Shown: one piece after another, positions 59,446 to 64,000 of the stretch | How positions within the stretch are numbered: the stretch's first letter is position 1 | How the letters are laid out: each line of letters begins with the position of its first letter | Source of the DNA: CBDFNC01 sp965249895 | Lineage (GTDB): Bacteria; Pseudomonadota; Gammaproteobacteria; Enterobacterales; CBDFNC01 | DNA: 64,000 nt | NCBI GenBank assembly: GCA_965249895.1 | Contig: CBDFNC010000005.1 | Span: 1,488,001-1,552,000 of the forward strand | Direction of reading: 5' to 3' | The notes under the pieces: generated by a model | The model's input: the letters and a program-made list of their open reading frames with translations, nothing else | Database searches by the model: none | Told to the model about the DNA's origin: nothing | Program-made: the position numbers and the translations under genes

Positions 59446-60327
59446 ATGGGACAAGAATTTCAAAGCATAGGCTTGATCGGCAAACCTCATCACGCCGGGG
59501 CGAACAAAACCCTCACCGCCTTGCATACCTGTTTGGTAAAGCAGGGTTACCGAGTCATAGTGGAAGAGCGCGTGTCTCATGAGCTCAATATCCACCCAAT
59601 CGAGGCCATGGATCTGGTAGAGCTTGGTCAACATGTCGATCTGGCTATAGTAGTAGGAGGAGACGGTAATATGTTAGGGGCAGCCCGCGTATTATGCCGC
59701 TTTGACGTAGCCGTTATCGGGGTTAACCGGGGAAATTTGGGCTTTCTGACCGATCTGGATCCTGACTCCTTCGAGCCAGCGTTGTTGGATGTATTAGCCG
59801 GCAGTTACCAAACTGAGTACCGATTTTTGCTGGAGGCCGAAGTCTACCGGCACGGTATCCTGAAAAGCAGTAACAGCGCCGTAAACGAAGCCGTACTACA
59901 CCCGGATAAAATTGCTCATATGATCGAGTTCGAAGTCTATATCGACGACAACTTTATGCTTGGGCAAAGAGCCGATGGTTTGATTGTTTCCACCCCAACC
60001 GGCTCCACCGCCTATTCCCTGTCCGGCGGTGGCCCCATATTGGCTCCAAACTTGGATGCCATGGCTCTGGTGCCCATGTTTCCACATACCTTAAGTAGCC
60101 GACCTATCGTTATTGACGCAAACAGCAAAGTCCGTCTGATTGTATCACCGGAAAACCAGGCAGATATGCATGTGAGCTGCGACGGCCATGTGTCTTTACC
60201 CGTTCTTCCTGGCGACGAGATTATTATCCGCCGAAACCCCAACAAGTTAAAAATGGTACACCCGAAAAACTACAACTATTTTCATGTGCTGCAAAATAAG
60301 CTGGGCTGGGGGAATAAACTTTTTTAA
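59446..60327 (+). CDS. nadK: NAD kinase
   Basis: A 293-residue enzyme making NADP from NAD and ATP. It starts MGQEFQSIGLIGKPHHAGANKTL. The NAD-kinase motif GGDGN occurs in AIVVGGDGNMLGAARVL, and NRGNLGFLTDLDPD, LNEAV-like NSAVNEAVLHPDKIAHMIEF, and SPTGSTAYSLSGGGPIL-type sequence (STPTGSTAYSLSGGG) follow. The length is one residue more than E. coli NadK. The ATG at 59446 has a weak ribosome site. The gene lies between divergent grpE and recN. Confidence 0.96.
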   Translation: MGQEFQSIGLIGKPHHAGANKTLTALHTCLVKQGYRVIVEERVSHELNIHPIEAMDLVELGQHVDLAIVVGGDGNMLGAARVLCRFDVAVIGVNRGNLGFLTDLDPDSFEPALLDVLAGSYQTEYRFLLEAEVYRHGILKSSNSAVNEAVLHPDKIAHMIEFEVYIDDNFMLGQRADGLIVSTPTGSTAYSLSGGGPILAPNLDAMALVPMFPHTLSSRPIVIDANSKVRLIVSPENQADMHVSCDGHVSLPVLPGDEIIIRRNPNKLKMVHPKNYNYFHVLQNKLGWGNKLF

Positions 60328-60501
60328 GCCCAACCAAGGCTTACTAGTTTCTATAAATGCGTCAAGGATGACTGCGCACCGGTAAGCTAGCCCGTTTTTC
60401 TGCTGCTCGAAGGTAATTTCGAAACAAGAGCAGTTTTACTTACCTCGCCAACCCTATAGTTTAATTTCACCGGCAATATAGTTTTGATAAAAAGCGCTTT
60501 A

Positions 60502-60517
60502 CTGTATAAAAAAACAG
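60502..60517. promoter_or_regulatory. LexA box 1 of recN
   Basis: CTGT (60502-60505), eight bases, then ACAG (60514-60517): an exact CTGT-N8-ACAG SOS box, 49 bp before the recN ATG. Confidence 0.85.
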
Positions 60518-60523
60518 TTTAAA

Positions 60524-60539
60524 CTGTATTCATATACAG
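60524..60539. promoter_or_regulatory. LexA box 2 of recN
   Basis: CTGTATTCATATACAG is a second exact CTGT-N8-ACAG site, 22 bp after the first (two helical turns), suggesting cooperative LexA repression. Confidence 0.88.
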
Positions 60540-60565
60540 TATGTATAGAAACACAGGAAAGCGCC

Positions 60566-62227
60566 ATGATCAACCAGCTAACCATCAACAATTTTGCCAT
60601 TGTCAAATTTCTGGAATTGGATTTTTGCCATGGAATGACCAGTATCACAGGTGAAACCGGCGCTGGTAAATCCATCTCTATCGATGCCCTTAGTTTATGT
60701 TTAGGTGGCCGGGCAGAAGCAAGCATGATCCGTCCTGGCGCCAGTAAGGCTGAAATCAGTGCTCGTTTCTCATTAACCAATACCCCTGCTGCTGTAGCCT
60801 GGCTAACGGAAAATGATCTCGACCTGGATAACGAGTGCATTTTAAGGCGCATCATTACCACTGAAGGTCGCTCCAGAGGGTATATCAATGGCAATCCTGT
60901 GCCTTTATCCCAAATGAAAAGCCTGGGCCAGTTATTAGTCCATATCCACGGCCAGCATGCCCACCAAAGTATGTTACGCAATGATATGCAGCTATCCATA
61001 CTGGATAATTATGCTGGTCATAAAGAGCTATTACGTAAAGTAAAAGACAGCTGCCAAGGCTGGCAATTTCTGAAGAAAGAGCTGGCCCAGCTGAAAAGAT
61101 CCCAAACTGAGCGGGACGCCAGAAAGCAGCTGCTGGAATATCAGGTGAAAGAACTGGACGAATTTGCCATCGCACAAGGGGAGTTCGAAGAGTTAGAGCA
61201 AGAACATAAAAAACTGGCCAACAGTGGCTCGTTAATGGAAGAGAGCCAGCAAAGCTTAGCCTTACTTTATGACGGTGATGAGGCGAATGCCTTCAGCCTG
61301 TTACAAAATGCCGTCGGTCGTCTGGAATCACAGGCTGATACTGATCCAACCCTCACCAGTGTCTGTGAGATGCTGCAAGAAGCGGTGATCCAGGTGCAAG
61401 AGTCCAGCGCTCAGTTAAGGGATTATTGCGATAGCCTGGAAATGAATCCTGAACGTTTTAGCTATCTGGATGAACGAATGGGTGCCGCCATGCAGCTGGC
61501 CCGAAAACACCAGATTTTCCCGGAAAAGCTATATCAGACCCATGTCCAACTATCCCGGGAGTTTAACTCGCTGGCCAATGATGATGAGCGTATCGAACAA
61601 CTTAGCCAGGACCTTGAGAAAGCCCGGGAGAACTTCCTGACGCAGGCTAACAAACTTAGTAAAAGCAGAGACAGATATGCCAAAGAACTAAGTAAGTTGA
61701 TCAGTCAGAGTATGCATCAATTAAGCATGCCCAAAGGGCGTTTCGAAATAGCCTTATTTAGTGATGAAGAAGGCGAACTTACCCCGTCAGGCATAGACAG
61801 TGTTGAGATGCGAGTCTCAACCAACCCCGGCCAACCACTGCAAGCCATGGCTAAGGTCGCGTCGGGTGGAGAGCTATCCCGTATCAGCCTGGCGATGCAG
61901 GTAATAACGTCGCAAAAAGTATCTACCCCAACCATGATCTTTGATGAAGTAGATGTAGGAATAAGCGGCCCAACGGCAGCCGTGGTTGGCAAACTATTAA
62001 GAAAGCTGGGGGAATCGGCCCAGATCCTTTGTGTTACCCACCTGCCCCAAGTTGCAGGCAATGGGCACCAGCAAATGTTTGTCAGTAAAAACACTGACGG
62101 TAAGTCCACTGAAACGGCAATGTTTGCCTTAAATGAAACCGAGCGAGTCGAAGAGCTGGCCAGATTATTGGGTGGTGATCAAATTACCGACACAACATTA
62201 GCCAATGCCAAAGAATTACTAGTTTAA
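60566..62227 (+). CDS. recN: DNA repair protein RecN
   Basis: A 553-residue SMC-like ATPase acting in double-strand break repair. MINQLTINNFAIVKFLELDF and the Walker A in ITGETGAGKSISIDAL open the protein. A coiled-coil middle region (about 160-380) follows. The C-terminal lobe has the ABC signature KVASGGELSRISLAMQ, Walker B TPTMIFDEVDVGISGPTA and the ILCVTHLPQVAGNGHQQ histidine loop. The length is that of E. coli RecN. Two LexA boxes and AGGAAA precede the ATG. Confidence 0.97.
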   Translation: MINQLTINNFAIVKFLELDFCHGMTSITGETGAGKSISIDALSLCLGGRAEASMIRPGASKAEISARFSLTNTPAAVAWLTENDLDLDNECILRRIITTEGRSRGYINGNPVPLSQMKSLGQLLVHIHGQHAHQSMLRNDMQLSILDNYAGHKELLRKVKDSCQGWQFLKKELAQLKRSQTERDARKQLLEYQVKELDEFAIAQGEFEELEQEHKKLANSGSLMEESQQSLALLYDGDEANAFSLLQNAVGRLESQADTDPTLTSVCEMLQEAVIQVQESSAQLRDYCDSLEMNPERFSYLDERMGAAMQLARKHQIFPEKLYQTHVQLSREFNSLANDDERIEQLSQDLEKARENFLTQANKLSKSRDRYAKELSKLISQSMHQLSMPKGRFEIALFSDEEGELTPSGIDSVEMRVSTNPGQPLQAMAKVASGGELSRISLAMQVITSQKVSTPTMIFDEVDVGISGPTAAVVGKLLRKLGESAQILCVTHLPQVAGNGHQQMFVSKNTDGKSTETAMFALNETERVEELARLLGGDQITDTTLANAKELLV

Positions 62228-62330
62228 CCTGGCTGTATTTGAACACAAAGCCAATATCTGACATACAATTTTTTACATCGGCCAGTTCCTTGGGTATGAT
62301 GCTGGCCCTACTCGTTTTGGAAATGGATTT

Positions 62331-62690
62331 ATGCGATTAAAAAATATTATCGCGGCAGCTTTGTTCTCCATCAGCGTGACAGGCTGTTCCTCAATATATA
62401 ACCTGCTGGTTTTTCAAATTGATGTTGCTCAAGGTAACTACGTCGAGCAAGAGCAGGTCGATAAGCTACGGGTTGGCATGAGCAAAGAACAGATCAGCTT
62501 CGTAATGGGCACGCCCATGATGGTTGACACTTTTGCGCAAAATAAATGGTATTACCTATATCATTTCCACCCTGGAGGCGGAGACGTCGATTCCAAAAAG
62601 ATGGAATTGACCTTTGTGGATAATCGGTTGACCACAATCGAAGGGGATTTCGAATTAAGCCCGAACTTTGCAACACCGATACAAAACTAA
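62331..62690 (+). CDS. bamE: Outer-membrane protein assembly factor BamE (SmpA)
   Basis: A 119-residue lipoprotein of the BAM complex that inserts outer-membrane barrels. The signal peptide MRLKNIIAAALFSISVTGCSS has a lipobox with the cysteine at 19. VFQIDVAQGNYVEQEQVDKLRVGMSKEQISFVMGTPM contains the conserved QGNY and VGMSxxQVxxxLGTPM-like features, then WYYLYHF. It follows recN as in E. coli and ends before a strong terminator. Confidence 0.95.
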   Translation: MRLKNIIAAALFSISVTGCSSIYNLLVFQIDVAQGNYVEQEQVDKLRVGMSKEQISFVMGTPMMVDTFAQNKWYYLYHFHPGGGDVDSKKMELTFVDNRLTTIEGDFELSPNFATPIQN

Positions 62691-62717
62691 AACGGTGTAA
62701 GCGAAAAGAAAAATAAG

Positions 62718-62742
62718 AATGGGAGCCTGGCTCCCATTTTTA
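62718..62742. terminator. Bidirectional terminator between bamE and rnfH
   Basis: ATGGGAG (62719-62725) and CTCCCAT (62731-62737) form a 7-bp stem around CCTGG, followed by TTTTATT. It separates two convergent genes. Confidence 0.85.
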
Positions 62743-62765
62743 TTGATAAACAATGATTCAAACTG

Positions 62766-63095
62766 CTACTTTTTTATTCGACCACCTGTGACTTTATTCG
62801 CCCTTCCTTCTTCTTTCGCGCGCTCTGCCCGCAACTTACGCATCTCTTTGGGATCGGCAATTAACGGACGATAGATTTCAATACGATCTAGCTCACGAAC
62901 TTGATCTGATAATTTAGCGGGACGGCTAAAAATACCGACCTTACTGGTTTTAACATCGATTTCTGGAAATAGCTCGGAGATGCCTGATTCGGTAATAGCC
63001 GTTTGAATATCTGTTCCCGCAGAGACTGAAAGTGCAATGATTTTTTGCTTGTCGGGCGTAGCGTAGGCGACTTCGATAGCAATCTGCTCAGCCAC
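62766..63095 (-). CDS. rnfH: RnfH family protein (UPF0125)
   Basis: A 109-residue ubiquitin-fold protein (YfjF). IAIEVAYATPDKQKIIALSVSAGTDIQTAI (pieces EVAYATPDKQ and VSAGTDIQTAI) and DRIEIYRPLIADPKEMRKLRAE are family signatures. It was proposed as an antitoxin-like partner of RatA in E. coli, but that is debated. The start is a GTG at 63095 overlapping the end of ratA by eight bases, so translation is coupled. Confidence 0.92.
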   Translation of the reverse strand: MAEQIAIEVAYATPDKQKIIALSVSAGTDIQTAITESGISELFPEIDVKTSKVGIFSRPAKLSDQVRELDRIEIYRPLIADPKEMRKLRAERAKEEGRANKVTGGRIKK

Positions 63096-63522
63096 GGTAA
63101 ACCTCTTTGGCGCGCTCGGTAAAGGCCTGTACCATAGAGCCCACTAAATCATGGAACACTTTACCAAAAGCGATTTCTACCAGTTTATTACTGAATTCGA
63201 ATTCCAGGTTTAGATGAATTTTACACGCTTGTTCATCCAGGGCCGTAAAGGTCCAGCCGCCACATAATTTCTTAAACGGCCCCTCCACTAGTTGCATAAG
63301 GATTTTTTCACCGTGAACCAGGGTGTTTTGAGTGACGAATGTTTTACTGATGCCGGCCTTCGCCACATCGACAGATGCAGTCATAACGCCATCACTATGG
63401 TCAATCACTTGCGACCCAGTACAGCCTGGCAGAAAGCTGGGGTATGAAGCGACATCATTAACCAGTCGATACATTTCATCGGCACTAAACATAACCAGTG
63501 CACTACGAGAAACCTGGGCCAT
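63088..63522 (-). CDS. ratA: RatA/COQ10 START-domain protein
   Basis: A 144-residue START-fold protein. The N-terminus MAQVSRSALVMFSADEMYRLVNDVASYPSFLPGC (pieces VSRSALVMFSADEMY and YPSFLPGC) and the end FHDLVGSMVQAFTERAKEVYRG are typical of the RatA/COQ10 family. Proposed roles are binding 50S subunits (E. coli RatA toxin) or lipid/quinone binding (COQ10 type); the sequence alone does not decide. It is divergent from smpB, as in E. coli. Confidence 0.93.
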   Translation of the reverse strand: MAQVSRSALVMFSADEMYRLVNDVASYPSFLPGCTGSQVIDHSDGVMTASVDVAKAGISKTFVTQNTLVHGEKILMQLVEGPFKKLCGGWTFTALDEQACKIHLNLEFEFSNKLVEIAFGKVFHDLVGSMVQAFTERAKEVYRG

Positions 63523-63963
63523 TCACCTCTCCAAATAGAGCAAAAAAGCCTATTTTACCAGTTTCTGCTCAGCTACAAAATAGTAAGTAGGATTTACACG
63601 ACTCCTAGCGACCTATCCTTCCGTTATCATAGAATAAGCTATTGAAATATATACAGCCCTTTAACTTACCCACAATAATCAGTACGCCGCAGCATTCCAC
63701 AAACGTCAAAAATAGAACAAACAATTGCTAACTTAACTATAAAATATACTCAAACAGCTTGTTAGAACATCATTTACCTACAAGGTAATACGTTGTAACG
63801 TCAGCGATCATCGAAAACGGATGCTCAGCCGACGAACTTATGGCCCGCACATCAACGCAAAACGCCAGTTTATCGCTGAATTTCTGTACAACCACTTCTT
63901 CTTTAGGCCCTTTTATCTTTTTGCTATTTAACTTCCCCTAAACAGCCCCTATAATAGGCCGCT
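63523..63963. promoter_or_regulatory. ratA-smpB divergent region with smpB promoter
   Basis: A 441-bp AT-rich spacer with no gene. Just before smpB, TTTAAC (63927-63932) and TATAAT (63950-63955) with a 17-bp spacer form a good sigma-70 promoter, which would start transcription within a few bases of the smpB ATG. TTACC/GGTAA flanking TACAA near 63775-63790 is a small inverted repeat of unknown role. Confidence 0.5.
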
Positions 63964-64000
63964 ATGGCTAAAAAGAACTCAAAAAGTAAATCCGGCTCCA
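63964..64000 (+). CDS. smpB: SsrA-binding protein SmpB, first 12 codons (cut by window edge)
   Basis: The ATG at 63964 opens a lysine- and serine-rich N-terminus, MAKKNSKSKSGS, similar to other SmpB proteins. The assignment relies mainly on synteny with E. coli, where smpB is divergent from ratA-rnfH. SmpB partners tmRNA in ribosome rescue. No Shine-Dalgarno sequence is visible upstream. Confidence 0.75.
   Translation, partial: MAKKNSKSKSGS

Overview
The window reads as the chromosome of a gammaproteobacterium, most likely an Alteromonadales (Alteromonadaceae-type) marine heterotroph. Three E. coli-like syntenic housekeeping blocks carry proteins with close enterobacterial resemblance: pnp/rpsO/truB/rbfA/infB/nusA/rimP with metY and leuU-type tRNAs; secG/glmM/folP/ftsH/rlmE/yhbY/greA/carBA; and dnaJ/dnaK/grpE/nadK/recN/bamE/rnfH/ratA/smpB. 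I saw no phage, insertion sequence, plasmid or CRISPR array.

Layout. Positions 1-13150 are a mixed accessory stretch: a DeoR/GlpR-like regulator cut by the left edge, a glycerophosphodiester phosphodiesterase, a HAD phosphatase, two broken genes fused head to head (Lrp-type regulator and EamA transporter), small membrane proteins, the tRNA hydroxylation gene trhP with a YfhL-type ferredoxin, a MATE exporter, a WYL regulator, a MarR-GNAT fusion with an AzlCD exporter, and a flavin reductase. Positions 13463-21030 hold an aminotransferase, a PAS-GGDEF-EAL protein, the oxygen-independent ubiquinone genes ubiT/ubiU/ubiV (ubiV carries an in-frame stop) and nlpI. Positions 21159-41590 are the transcription/translation operons and carAB. 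Positions 42252-54995 are accessory again: Na/Pi cotransporter, secreted subtilase, rlmJ, a SWIM/SNF2 helicase, fklB, cutC, nagK, a GNAT enzyme and an orphan cobU. Positions 55060-64000 are the heat-shock and SOS block.

How the genes work together. The nusA-infB operon couples transcription elongation, translation initiation and rRNA/tRNA maturation. The chaperone genes dnaK and grpE each have a good sigma-32 promoter, and recN has two exact LexA boxes. Three U32-family proteins (TrhP, UbiU, UbiV) lie within 15 kb; UbiU and UbiV keep the Fe-S cysteines of the oxygen-independent quinone hydroxylation pathway.

The observations I consider most worth checking are the amber codon at position 18 of ubiV, the deletion that removed the 5' ends of a divergent regulator/transporter pair near 3025, the palindromic operators in front of the MarR-GNAT/AzlCD operon, a 39-residue membrane ORF next to an exact FNR-type palindrome upstream of carA, and a dispersed intergenic repeat present twice. 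I did not find a convincing wholly new multi-gene system; most of the window is conserved housekeeping DNA.
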